Source: Lysobacter sp. 5GHs7-4
GTDB taxonomy: Bacteria; Pseudomonadota; Gammaproteobacteria; Xanthomonadales; Xanthomonadaceae
Length of the DNA stretch: 64,000 nucleotides
Assembly (NCBI RefSeq): GCF_021284765.1
Contig: NZ_CP089924.1
Span: 4,358,001-4,422,000 of the forward strand
Direction of reading: 5' to 3'
Both the position numbers and the translations under genes were made by a program. The notes under the pieces are model-generated. The model was not told the DNA's origin, did no database searches, and saw only the letters and a program-made list of their open reading frames with translations. The stretch's first letter is position 1; every line of letters starts with the position of its first letter. Shown piece by piece: positions 18,092 through 26,092 of this stretch.

Positions 18092-20479
18092 ATGAACGCT
18101 CTCGACTCCGCGGCGCTGCCCTTGCTGCGCCGGCTGATGGACGCCCCCGCCGACCAGCGCGAAGCATTGCTGGAAGCGGCGTGCGCGACCCAACCCGAAC
18201 TCGCGCAGCGCGTTCGCGCGCTGCTATCGCGTCTGGACGAAGGCGACGCCGGCACCGACGAGATCGGCGGAACGGAAATCGGTCCCTACCGCCTGCTGCG
18301 GCGCATCGGCCAAGGCGGCATGGGCGAGGTTTTTCTCGCCGAGCGCGCCGACGGCGCCTGGCAGCGGCAGGTGGCCTTGAAGCGGATCTGGGGCGGATTC
18401 TCGCCGCTGACCGAGCGCTTCCTGCGCGAGCGCAAGGTATTGGCGCGCCTGCAGCATCCGCATATCGCGCAGTTGCTGGACGGCGGCCTCACCCACGGCG
18501 GCCATCCCTGGTTCGCGATGGAGTACGTTCCCGGCGACACCATCACCCAGTGGTGCGACCGCCTCAAGGCCACGCTGGAGCAACGCATCGCCCTGTTCCG
18601 TCAGGTCTGCGCAGCGGTGCAGTTCGCCCATGGCCACCTGGTCGTGCATCGCGACATCAAACCCGCCAACGTCCTCGTCGACCCGGCCGGTCAAGTGAAG
18701 CTGCTGGATTTCGGCATCGCCAAACTGCTGGACGAGGCCGACCCGACCCAGACCCAGACGCGCTCGATGACGCCCGCCTGGGCCGCGCCCGAGCAGCGCC
18801 GCGGCGAGGCGGTCACCACCGCCACGGACGTGTACCAGTTGGGCCTGTTGCTGCAGGCCTTGCTGATCGGCTCGCAGGCACGTCACACCGAGGCGCCATC
18901 GCGCCTGGGCCAGCGCTGGGCCAACCTGCTGCGCGACGAGCCCACTGCCGCGACCGACATCGCCGCTGCGCGCGCCCTGAGCCCCTCGCGCCTGGCCACG
19001 CGTCTGCATGGCGATCTGGAACGCATCGTCGCCCACGCCACCGCGGCGGACCCTCGCGAGCGCTACCCCAGCGCCGAAGCGCTGGCCGACGACTTGCAGC
19101 GCTGGGCGCAGCACCTGCCGATCCGCGCGCGCGGCCACGAACGCGGCTATCGCCTGCGCCGCCTGCTGCGCCGCCGCTGGCCCGTGTTCGCGGCCGTCGC
19201 GGCCGGCGTGGTCTTCGCCGTCTTCCACATTTACAGCCTGGATCGCCAGCTCGAACGCACCGAGCGCGAGCGCGAGAAGGCCCGCGCCGTGGCCGACTAC
19301 TTCGTCAGTCTGTTCCGCAGCACCACGCCGAAAGCGGCGACCCGCGGCGAAGTCACCGCACGCGAACTGCTCGACGGCGGCATGAAGCAGTTGCAGGACC
19401 AGCAAGACCAGACCCACTCGCCGCAAGCCCTGGCCGCGTTGTTGCACGCCTCCGGCCAGGTCTATACCGATCTGGGCATGCCCACGCAGGCGCGCGACGC
19501 TTACGCGCGCGCCGTCGCCTCGCTGCGCGACCAGGACGATCCGCTGGCCCTGGCCGATGCCTTGCGCGGTCTGGCCACCGCGCACTACGGGCTGGGTCAG
19601 CCCAAGCCCTTCCTGCGGTACAGCGAACAGGCCGCGCAGGTGCTCGAGCGCGCCGGTGCGACACAGGACCCCTTGTATCCGCGCCTGCTCGGCAATATCG
19701 GCATCGGTCACTTCGCCCTGGGCGACAAGCCCCGCGGCTGGACCTATCTGGAGCGCAGCCTGGCATTGCTGGAAGTCGGCGGCGCGGCAACGCGCAAGGA
19801 CCACGTGCGCGCACTGGTCAACAGCGGCGGCATCGCGCTCACCGACGGCGACGCGGCCAAGGCCTATCCTCTGTTGCTCAAGGCCGACACGCTGGTGCAG
19901 CAGCTGACGCCGCGCAATCCGGACGAAGAACTGCTGATCGGCCGCAACCTGGCGTTCGCCGCCTTGCAGACCCAACGCCTGGACGAAGCCCTGCGCCGCT
20001 ACGACCGCATGGTCGCGCGTTCGCTGGAATTCCACGGCGAAGAGCACCCGGCGTCGGTCTCCGCACTGCTGGGTCGTGGCGAAACGCGCCTGGCGCGCGG
20101 CGAATGGGCGCTGGCCGAACACGACCTGGACCGCGCGCGCCGCCTGTCGGCAAAGCGCAACGCCGAAGGTCACGGCCAGTTGCTCGACATCGACGGCCTG
20201 CGCGCCGTCGCCTGGCTGCAGCGCGGCAAGCTCGCGCAAGCCATCGCGGCGCTGCAGGCCAACGCCGCCCAGCGCGCCGACGAAGCCATCGTCGAATCGC
20301 AACCGCGCTTCGAACAAGTCGCGCTGGAGCGTGCGCGCTGCGGCAGCGCGGACCGCCGCCTGGAACTCGCCGCCGCGCTGCGCCAACTGGAGGCGATGCC
20401 CAACCGCACCGCCTGGCACGGCCCCCTGAGCCGGCGCTGGGTCGCCGAATGCCAGGCGCGAGTGCAGAACCCGCGCTGA
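18092..20479 (+). CDS. Transmembrane Ser/Thr protein kinase with TPR-like C-terminal region
   Basis: The 795-residue product has a short acidic N-terminal helical region, a Hanks kinase domain at about 65-345, one transmembrane helix (about 366-385, FAAVAAGVVFAVFHIYSL) and a long helical repeat region to the end, with TPR-like periodicity. The kinase is complete: GQGGMGEVF glycine loop, Lys97 in VALK, HRDIKPANVL at 186-195, DFGIAK at 206-211 and APEQ. It lies 73 bp after the ECF sigma gene, the PknS-like arrangement of xanthomonads. The exported TPR region probably receives the signal, and the kinase may phosphorylate the sigma factor. Confidence 0.93.
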   Translation: MNALDSAALPLLRRLMDAPADQREALLEAACATQPELAQRVRALLSRLDEGDAGTDEIGGTEIGPYRLLRRIGQGGMGEVFLAERADGAWQRQVALKRIWGGFSPLTERFLRERKVLARLQHPHIAQLLDGGLTHGGHPWFAMEYVPGDTITQWCDRLKATLEQRIALFRQVCAAVQFAHGHLVVHRDIKPANVLVDPAGQVKLLDFGIAKLLDEADPTQTQTRSMTPAWAAPEQRRGEAVTTATDVYQLGLLLQALLIGSQARHTEAPSRLGQRWANLLRDEPTAATDIAAARALSPSRLATRLHGDLERIVAHATAADPRERYPSAEALADDLQRWAQHLPIRARGHERGYRLRRLLRRRWPVFAAVAAGVVFAVFHIYSLDRQLERTEREREKARAVADYFVSLFRSTTPKAATRGEVTARELLDGGMKQLQDQQDQTHSPQALAALLHASGQVYTDLGMPTQARDAYARAVASLRDQDDPLALADALRGLATAHYGLGQPKPFLRYSEQAAQVLERAGATQDPLYPRLLGNIGIGHFALGDKPRGWTYLERSLALLEVGGAATRKDHVRALVNSGGIALTDGDAAKAYPLLLKADTLVQQLTPRNPDEELLIGRNLAFAALQTQRLDEALRRYDRMVARSLEFHGEEHPASVSALLGRGETRLARGEWALAEHDLDRARRLSAKRNAEGHGQLLDIDGLRAVAWLQRGKLAQAIAALQANAAQRADEAIVESQPRFEQVALERARCGSADRRLELAAALRQLEAMPNRTAWHGPLSRRWVAECQARVQNPR

Positions 20480-20551
20480 GCACCAGGCGCCATCCGGTCA
20501 TGGGGCGATCGAAGGTCGAAAACACCCGCTTCTAGATTTCTTCCAAGTCGA

Positions 20552-20578
20552 TGTCAGGGTTCGGCCCGCCCGCTCGTA
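20552..20578 (+). promoter_or_regulatory. Candidate ECF promoter for the alpha-lytic-type protease gene
   Basis: TGTCAGGG, 15 bp, CGTA: the same elements and spacing as at 18019. The shared block is ATGTCAGGGT (10 bp). It would give a leader of roughly 60 nt ending in AAGGAAGGAAACGAACTC before the ATG at 20646. Confidence 0.5.
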
Positions 20579-20645
20579 CAGGGATAGGCACGGCCGCCAT
20601 CGGACGTGCCCGCGTCCCACATCACTCAAGGAAGGAAACGAACTC

Positions 20646-22190
20646 ATGAATGCCATCCACACCGTCACCGCGCTGGCCGCCACGCTGTGCGCGATGCTTG
20701 CGCCCCTGACCGGCGACGCTGCCGCATTGCCGGCCAATCCGGCATCGGCCGCCATACGCCAGGCCATGCAGCGGGATCTGGGCCTCAAGCCCACGCAGGT
20801 GTCGACCTACCTGGCCACCGAACACCGCGCGTTGCGCGCGCAGGCCGAAGCCAAGGCCGCGCTCGGCGCACATTACGCCGGCGCCTGGCTGGAACGCGAT
20901 GCCGCGGGCGACTTCCGCCTGATCGTGGGCACCACCGATAGCAAGTCGGCCAGCCGCATGCCGAAGATCGGCGACGAACTGCGCCTGCAGCGCCACAGCC
21001 TGGCCGCGCTGGACGCGGCGCAAACGCAATTGAACCAGGCCCATCGCCAGCCGACCGCGGGCGCGATGCGCAACGACGGCCCGCGCGTGCAGTCCTGGGG
21101 CGTGGACCTGCCCAACAACCGCATCGAGCTCACCATCGACCCCGGCGCCGAAGAGGCCGCGATCGACCTGATCGCGCGCAGCGGCATCGACGCCAAGATG
21201 GTGCGCATCGTCACCTCCGCCAAGCGTCCCCGGCCGCAGCACGACCTGCGCGGCGGCGATATTTACCTTACGCCCGGCAGCGGCTGCTCGATGGGTTTCT
21301 CGGCCTTCCGCGGCAACACGCCCGGCTTCGTGACGGCGGGCCATTGCGCCCCGGCCAACACCCCCGTGCGCGGCCCCAACGACTCCCCCATCGGCCATTT
21401 CGCGTTCTCCACGTTCCCCGTCGCCGACCACGCCTGGGTGCAGAACACGCAGCCCAACCTGTGGCACATCCTGCCCTGGGTCAACAACTATGTCGGCGGC
21501 GATATCGACGTGCTCGGCGGCTTCGAAGCGCCGGTGGGCGCGGTGATATGCCGCTCGGGCGACTACACCGGCTACCGCTGCGGCACCGTGCAGGCCAAGA
21601 ACTGGACGGTCGATTACGGTCCGGGGTACGGCAAGGTCAAGAACCTGACCAAATCCAATGCCTGCTCCGGCTACGGCGACTCGGGCGGCGCGGTGATCAC
21701 GCCCAGCGCCGAGGCTCAGGGCGTGCATTCCGGCGGCGACCTCTTCGACGGCCGCAACGACAACTGCGGCGATCCGGCGCCGGTGAGCTACTTCCAACCG
21801 CTGCAGCCCATCCTCAACGCCTACGACCTGGTGCTACGCACCGTGCCCAACTGCGGCCGCCTCAACCCGCGCGACTGGCGCGAGACCAACGGCACCCTCA
21901 CCTCCTGCGACCGGCGATTCACGCTGGCGATCCAGGGCGACGGCAACCTGGTGCTATACAAGCAGAACGTCGGCGCGATCTGGGCCAACCACGTCTACGG
22001 CAGCGGCCACACCCTGCACATGCAGACCGACGGCAACCTGACCGTGCGCGACAGCGCCAACCAGGTGCGCTGGGCCAGCAACACCGGCGGCAATCGCGGC
22101 GCGGTGCTGATGGTGCAGAACGACGGCAATGTGGTGGTGTACGACTACCAGCGTAAGCCGTTGTGGAGCACCGGCACCGCCGGTCGCTGA
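20646..22190 (+). CDS. Secreted alpha-lytic-type serine protease (S1E) with C-terminal bulb-type lectin domain
   Basis: The 514-residue prepro-enzyme has a signal peptide to about 26, a pro-region of about 170 residues resembling that of alpha-lytic protease (LIVGTTDSKSASR segment), and the mature S1E domain from about 205. The triad is His233 (FVTAGHC), Asp261 (PVADHAWV) and Ser346 (GYGDSGGAV). From about 415 a bulb-type mannose-binding lectin domain carries three repeats of QxDGNxxxxD/Y (QGDGNLVLY, QTDGNLTVRD, QNDGNVVVYD). The lectin may anchor the enzyme to glycans on prey cells. It has a strong ribosome site and a candidate ECF promoter. Confidence 0.94.
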   Translation: MNAIHTVTALAATLCAMLAPLTGDAAALPANPASAAIRQAMQRDLGLKPTQVSTYLATEHRALRAQAEAKAALGAHYAGAWLERDAAGDFRLIVGTTDSKSASRMPKIGDELRLQRHSLAALDAAQTQLNQAHRQPTAGAMRNDGPRVQSWGVDLPNNRIELTIDPGAEEAAIDLIARSGIDAKMVRIVTSAKRPRPQHDLRGGDIYLTPGSGCSMGFSAFRGNTPGFVTAGHCAPANTPVRGPNDSPIGHFAFSTFPVADHAWVQNTQPNLWHILPWVNNYVGGDIDVLGGFEAPVGAVICRSGDYTGYRCGTVQAKNWTVDYGPGYGKVKNLTKSNACSGYGDSGGAVITPSAEAQGVHSGGDLFDGRNDNCGDPAPVSYFQPLQPILNAYDLVLRTVPNCGRLNPRDWRETNGTLTSCDRRFTLAIQGDGNLVLYKQNVGAIWANHVYGSGHTLHMQTDGNLTVRDSANQVRWASNTGGNRGAVLMVQNDGNVVVYDYQRKPLWSTGTAGR

Positions 22191-22197
22191 TAGCGAT

Positions 22198-22225
22198 GCG
22201 GGCGGCGCCGGAGGGCGCCGCCCGC
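22198..22225 (+). terminator. Strong hairpin after the protease gene
   Basis: A perfect 12-bp stem (GCGGGCGGCGCC and its complement, loop GGAG) starts 8 bp after the protease stop. There is no T-tract, so it is terminator-like but not a canonical intrinsic terminator. Confidence 0.55.
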
Positions 22226-22283
22226 ACTGAACGGAAATCGAACCATCTAATGCCGGAATCGGTAGGCGGCACTACTTCGTGAA

Positions 22284-22829
22284 TCAGCTCGAACGTCCCG
22301 CTATGTAAGCCACACTGCGCTCATACGAAGCATCCGCATCGACTCGCGTGATATCGGAAAGGCGCAACCATAGCTTGCTGCGATCCCGACTGGAATAGGT
22401 TCCGAAGGTGTCTAGGATCAACGACTCCGCATCCAGCTCTGCGATCTTTCCAATGAAGGTTTCCGCCCCATTCATCCGTTCAGCAAGGACATTCACGTAG
22501 CCGAACGTCGAGCACACCGATTCCAACACCGACTGCAACGAATCGATGGCGAGCGCAGGCGCGGTGGGCTTGGAACCGGCCGCGTCTACAAGCATGGAAA
22601 TGGCCTGACGTTCGTTGCCTTCCCAGCGGATCCGGGTGATGTCGCTACGGAAGCAGACCACAATGCCATTGGCTAGTCCGGCCTCGGTGAAAAGGCTGAG
22701 GTAGACGAGATCCTCGGAGTAGTCGGTAATGACACCGGTCAGCGACTCGCCGCTTAGATCGTCTCGATACAGATCCACCAAGGCTTGGCTCTTCTTCAGC
22801 TGCTGCAGCATCTTCTGCATCGCGCGCAT
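22284..22829 (-). CDS. Hypothetical protein with two SDIT-type beta repeats
   Basis: I chose ATG at 22829, giving 181 residues; ATG at 22820 is also possible and the longer frame to 22982 lacks protein-like sequence. The product shows an internal duplication. About 30-66 (SLTGVITDYSED...FRSDITRIRWE) and about 130-168 (TFIGKIAELDAE...LRLSDITRVDAD) share the G-x-I...SDITR pattern, suggesting two small beta-barrels (SH3 or LSm-like). No export signal is seen. GC is lower than in the flanking genes. The family is unknown; small repeats of this sort occur in immunity proteins, but nothing proves that here. Confidence 0.65.
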   Translation of the reverse strand: MRAMQKMLQQLKKSQALVDLYRDDLSGESLTGVITDYSEDLVYLSLFTEAGLANGIVVCFRSDITRIRWEGNERQAISMLVDAAGSKPTAPALAIDSLQSVLESVCSTFGYVNVLAERMNGAETFIGKIAELDAESLILDTFGTYSSRDRSKLWLRLSDITRVDADASYERSVAYIAGRSS

Positions 22830-23080
22830 GGGGTATTCCGAAAGGATTTGGCTCCTATTCTTGTATCGATGACCGGGGTTTTCAGGTTTCGATGACAGAT
22901 CACTGCGACTTGGAAGATCGAACGGAATGCAACGAGGTCTCGCTATAACGAGGGCGGCAGGGCCATACCGCATCGTTCGCACCTTGGAACGGTTCGTGCG
23001 ACCGCCATGGCTGGCACCGTCGCATGGCTAGGCTTAAGGTCTGTAACAGCGGAATCGATGCCGCAAGTCCCAGGAACGCC

Positions 23081-23488
23081 ATGACCGTCGCGACTGTCCA
23101 CGCCACCACCCAACCCACACCCTATGTGGTCACCTTCCTCGACCACCGCGGCCACACCTGGCAGGCCGACGAGCCGGCCGACCTCGGCGGCGGCGACACC
23201 GCGCCCACGCCCGACCACCTGCTGCTGTCCAGCCTGGGCGCCTGCACCGCCATCACCGTACGCATGTATGCCGTGCGTAAGCAGTGGCCGCTGGCCGGCG
23301 TCGAAGTCGCGCTGCGCTTCAACCCGGACGGCAAGCCCGCCGCCGGCACCGATATCGAGCGCAAGATCACTCTGCTGGGCGAACTGACGGACGAACAACG
23401 CGAGCGGCTGCTGCAGATCGCCAACGCGTGCCCGATTCATAAGGTGCTGACGGGTGAGGTGCGGATCGCGACGGCATTGCAGGACTGA
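23081..23488 (+). CDS. OsmC family protein
   Basis: The 135-residue product carries the OsmC fold marks. APTPDHLLLSSLGACTAITVRMYA contains the first conserved Cys. Near the C-terminus, QIANACPIHKVLTGEV contains the second Cys in the usual CPIHK-L context. Such proteins are thiol-dependent hydroperoxide reductases or related redox proteins. I chose ATG at 23081 (ribosome site CAGGAACGCC); an upstream GTG-started extension lacks homology. Confidence 0.88.
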   Translation: MTVATVHATTQPTPYVVTFLDHRGHTWQADEPADLGGGDTAPTPDHLLLSSLGACTAITVRMYAVRKQWPLAGVEVALRFNPDGKPAAGTDIERKITLLGELTDEQRERLLQIANACPIHKVLTGEVRIATALQD

Positions 23489-23560
23489 GCTCGCACCGAG
23501 CGGCCGAGTGTATGCAGTGGTGCGCGATGGCCCGTTGGCTGACCGGTTGCAGCGGCGCGT

Positions 23561-23638
23561 CCAATCCTTTCGGTGCTCATAGGTGCGGCCCGTGTAGCGA
23601 TCAACCCCGCACAAGAAGGCCCGACGCACGCAGTGGAA
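23561..23638 (-). pseudogene. Remnant of a Y1/REP-associated transposase-like gene
   Basis: About 26 codons on the minus strand read FHCVRRAFLCGVDRYTGRTY followed by EHRKDW. This is close to the conserved N-terminal C-V-R-R-A-F-L-C-G-D...HR-W stretch of a widespread transposase family of the Y1 type. The frame then runs into unrelated sequence, so only a fragment remains. It lies in the otherwise gene-free stretch 23489-23860, in which I see nothing else. It marks past mobile-element activity beside the RHS toxin locus. Confidence 0.5.
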
Positions 23639-23860
23639 CGTTCCCGCTTGGCCGGGTGGAATCAGCGATGCGGGTGCTTGGGTCACGGACCCAGCATCGC
23701 GCCAGTGCCATTGGCGCACAGCCAGGGATTTCTGATGCTGGGCGCAAGAGAGCTACGGAACTGCGGCGTCCTAGTCATCTCCGAACTGTGGGTGTCCCAG
23801 TTCCCGCGATTTCGTATCCGCAATTCCGATTCTTATATTGCCCTAAATTAAAACCGAATC

Positions 23861-24289
23861 TTAGCGCTTGACTTTGGATATCTGGTCATCCCAGTAACCT
23901 ATCGAACGGGGCATCGTCAAATCGACATCACCTGACTTCTCAAACGAAAGTACACCCACAAGCTTTCCCGCCATCACCTTTGCACGCAGCTTGCACCCAG
24001 CACCAGAACGTAATACGAAACTGGCGGAGAGCACGCCATCCTTATCAACCGCCGCATCTGAAACAACGACATCCGTAACCTCTCCCTCGGCGAGTTGAAG
24101 TATTGCCTTGTAGCCATTGACCACGGGAATGATCTGTATTTCGTATCCGGACAGGTCGCCGCTCTCACTGTTGTACTTAATAGAGGAATATGTTCCAGCA
24201 ATGCCCCCCTTGGCCATAACCATTAGCGGCAAAGCAAACAAAGCTGAAACCACGCAAAGAAAACTAATTTTGCGAGCATGTGCAATCAT
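23861..24289 (-). CDS. Putative periplasmic immunity protein for the orphan M15-type RHS tip
   Basis: The 142-residue product has a clear Sec signal peptide (KISFLCVVSALFALPLMVMA) and a mature part of about 115 residues rich in beta strands (GTYSSIKYNSESGDLSGYEI, later GAGCKLRAKVMAGKLVGVLSF). I chose ATG at 24289. It overlaps the end of the upstream RHS tip by 26 bp, the place where polymorphic toxin systems keep the immunity gene. A toxin cleaving peptidoglycan would act in the periplasm, and this protein is predicted to be there. The role is inferred from position and export; I do not recognise the family. Confidence 0.7.
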   Translation of the reverse strand: MIAHARKISFLCVVSALFALPLMVMAKGGIAGTYSSIKYNSESGDLSGYEIQIIPVVNGYKAILQLAEGEVTDVVVSDAAVDKDGVLSASFVLRSGAGCKLRAKVMAGKLVGVLSFEKSGDVDLTMPRSIGYWDDQISKVKR

Positions 24290-25382
24290 CAGCCGTTCCC
24301 TCTTGATATCTACGTTGCGCGTCAGGAATCCGTATAGCGCGATCGCCTGGGTCGCGATAAAAATGAACATTGTCCGGGTTATTGAAGTATCCGCCCCATG
24401 CAAGACCAACAGCATACGCATTGGCGAGCACAATCTTACGCTCAGCCGCATTAAGCTGTGAATTCCAGTGGACGTCCATCGCGAAACCCGCCTCATGCAG
24501 GCTATTCCCGGCCGGCGCGGGTGTGGTTGCATTCCTGTTATTTAAACGAGCCTGCGCCTCTGTCGGCCTGAATCCCGACGAGAATGGCGTGTCGATCCCG
24601 TAGAGTTGGTTCAAGGCATGCCATTCAGAGACATAGGGCGAAAACTCGGTATCTAGGTAGCCATCATAGTCGCCGAGTGTGAAGCGGCATAACTCAAGTC
24701 CGAATGGATCATATGCCTGCAAGGGAGCTCCAGAAACGTAAGCGTAAGAGCTGATGCCACCCTTCAGCCCGATCGGATCGCTCTGCACATACCGCCCACT
24801 AGCGGCATCGTAATCCCGGAAATAGTTGTAATTCAGTCCGCTAGCCGCGTCATACCGCTGCCCCGGGAACCGCATGTCCAGCACGAACGCCGTGCTGTCC
24901 AGGTCCGGGTCCTGGTTCGGCGGGCTGTTGCCGAAGGCTTCGTTCTGTAGGGCCCAGGTCCAGATCGCGACGTCGCGGGTGCGGTCGATGACCGCGCGCG
25001 GGGTGCCCAGGTGGTCGGGTTCGATGTAGTGGAGTTTCTGGTTGGCACCGCTTCCGGCCAGCAGGCCGACCGGCAGGTCGTCCAGCCAGATCGCTTGCTG
25101 TAGGACAACGCCGTAGGTGTCGTAGTCGCCCAGCCAACGGCCGGATTCGTCGTAGACGGTGTAGGTGTTCACTGCCGGAGTGCCGCCGCTGCCGTCGGGA
25201 TTGCTGGCGACGGCTGGGATGGTCGATAGCACGCGCTCGCCCAGTGCGTTGTACGAATAGCTGCGCACGATCGTGCCGCTCTGCTGCACGCTGCGCAGGC
25301 GGTCGTCTTCGCCGTAGTTGAACTGCTGGGTCGCCCCGCCGATGGCGATGGTGTTGCCGACGCCGTCGTGCGTGTGCGCCAC
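24264..25382 (-). CDS. Orphan RHS core fragment with C-terminal M15-type peptidase toxin tip
   Basis: The frame of 372 codons has no native start: the RHS reading continues a little upstream of the GTG at 25382 and is cut by a palindrome at 25423. Residues 1-225 are the RHS-associated core (IEPDHLGTPRAVID, NYNYFRDYDAASGRYVQSDPIGL) and nearly match the core of the big RHS protein upstream. From about 230 the sequence changes to a D-Ala-D-Ala-carboxypeptidase-like (M15) domain: SSGFRP, SLHEAGFAMD (His296, Asp303), LAWGGYF and PDNVHF (His340), the expected zinc ligands. This is a displaced alternative toxin module, probably silent until recombined onto the full RHS gene. Confidence 0.8.
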   Translation of the reverse strand: MAHTHDGVGNTIAIGGATQQFNYGEDDRLRSVQQSGTIVRSYSYNALGERVLSTIPAVASNPDGSGGTPAVNTYTVYDESGRWLGDYDTYGVVLQQAIWLDDLPVGLLAGSGANQKLHYIEPDHLGTPRAVIDRTRDVAIWTWALQNEAFGNSPPNQDPDLDSTAFVLDMRFPGQRYDAASGLNYNYFRDYDAASGRYVQSDPIGLKGGISSYAYVSGAPLQAYDPFGLELCRFTLGDYDGYLDTEFSPYVSEWHALNQLYGIDTPFSSGFRPTEAQARLNNRNATTPAPAGNSLHEAGFAMDVHWNSQLNAAERKIVLANAYAVGLAWGGYFNNPDNVHFYRDPGDRAIRIPDAQRRYQEGTADDCTCSQN

Positions 25383-25386
25383 ACCA
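24754..25386 (-). repeat. RHS core direct repeat, copy 2 (orphan)
   Basis: This segment is nearly identical to 26639-27271 at a constant offset of 1885 bp with no indels seen. For example, the region 25141-25326 matches 27026-27211 almost base for base. It encodes the end of the RHS core up to the DPIGL boundary, after which the two copies diverge completely into different tips. Confidence 0.85.
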
Positions 25387-25422
25387 TGCTGCAGGTGGGT
25401 GTGTTTGCCGGTGGCGTCGTCG

Positions 25423-25472
25423 AAACAGGGGTCAGAGTGGGCTTTCTAGAAAGTCCACTCTGACCCCTGTTT
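25423..25472. repeat. 50-bp REP-like palindrome truncating the orphan RHS fragment
   Basis: Two 18-bp arms (25423-25440 and 25455-25472) are perfect inverted repeats beginning AAACAGGGGTCAGAGTGG. The 14-bp centre is itself a palindrome around CTTTCTAGAAAG. Only one base pair of the 50-bp structure mismatches. GGGGTCAGAG-type palindromes are seen beside Y1/REP-type transposases in gammaproteobacteria, which I recall but cannot verify here. It sits exactly where homology to the RHS core ends, so it marks a breakpoint. Confidence 0.7.
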
Positions 25473-25558
25473 CCGGCGACCCGCTGGGCAACCGACATCT
25501 CCCTTGCTTAGACCGTCGAAGACGCCAGCTGACGACTACCTATGAAACCCTGGGCGGT

Positions 25559-26092
25559 TCAAGGCTGGTTGGCAGAGATATGGCAGGCCACCACATTGTT
25601 GGCAAGGCGAATGGCCTCAGCTTGCGCGGCAGCGTCCTTTTGGTCATAACCAATGCTCACCAGGTTGTTCCCTCCGCCCTCAAAGTCGGAGACAACTATC
25701 GTCCTCTCCCCTTCCAAGGCTGCGGTTCGAATGCGCCGAGGTGGCGAGGTAGTGGGGACATCCTCGAGGATGGTTCCCGGCCACATATCGAATTTACCGA
25801 CTTGGATGCTCAATTTTATATTTCCAGGCATAGTTACTTCGCCACTCGTTGGCTGATGAGGGCTTAGCATCCCGTTACGAAGCTCAGCTCGCCAGAGACC
25901 TTTGTAACGCACACAGACACCAAAGTAAGAACTTAATGGGAAAAGCTCCCCATTAACTGAAAGCAGGTCTGAATTGCTAAGCTTAGCCTGAGGTGGAATT
26001 TCCGCCTTGGACGGTTCCCCTTTCGAAGACGAGCCGCACCCAACAAGAAAAAAAACGACTAGAAAAGCATTCAGTAAAGTTACCATTCGCAT
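25559..26092 (-). CDS. Putative lipoprotein immunity protein for the zincin-type RHS tip
   Basis: I chose ATG at 26092 (MRMVTLLNAF), preceded by GGGGAGCTGCGG; it overlaps the RHS stop by 13 bp. The product has 177 residues with a lipoprotein signal ending in FFLVGCGSSS (lipobox LVGC), then a soluble domain with two further Cys and a GERTIVVSDFEGGGNNL segment. Position right behind the toxin tip, small size, lower GC and export to the periplasmic side all fit an immunity role. The family is unknown, so function rests on context. Confidence 0.7.
   Translation of the reverse strand: MRMVTLLNAFLVVFFLVGCGSSSKGEPSKAEIPPQAKLSNSDLLSVNGELFPLSSYFGVCVRYKGLWRAELRNGMLSPHQPTSGEVTMPGNIKLSIQVGKFDMWPGTILEDVPTTSPPRRIRTAALEGERTIVVSDFEGGGNNLVSIGYDQKDAAAQAEAIRLANNVVACHISANQP

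Noticed and set aside
18224..20419. Long open frame antisense to the Ser/Thr kinase
   Set aside because: The kinase frame contains all catalytic motifs; the antisense reading is rich in Gln, Gly and Arg without recognisable domains.
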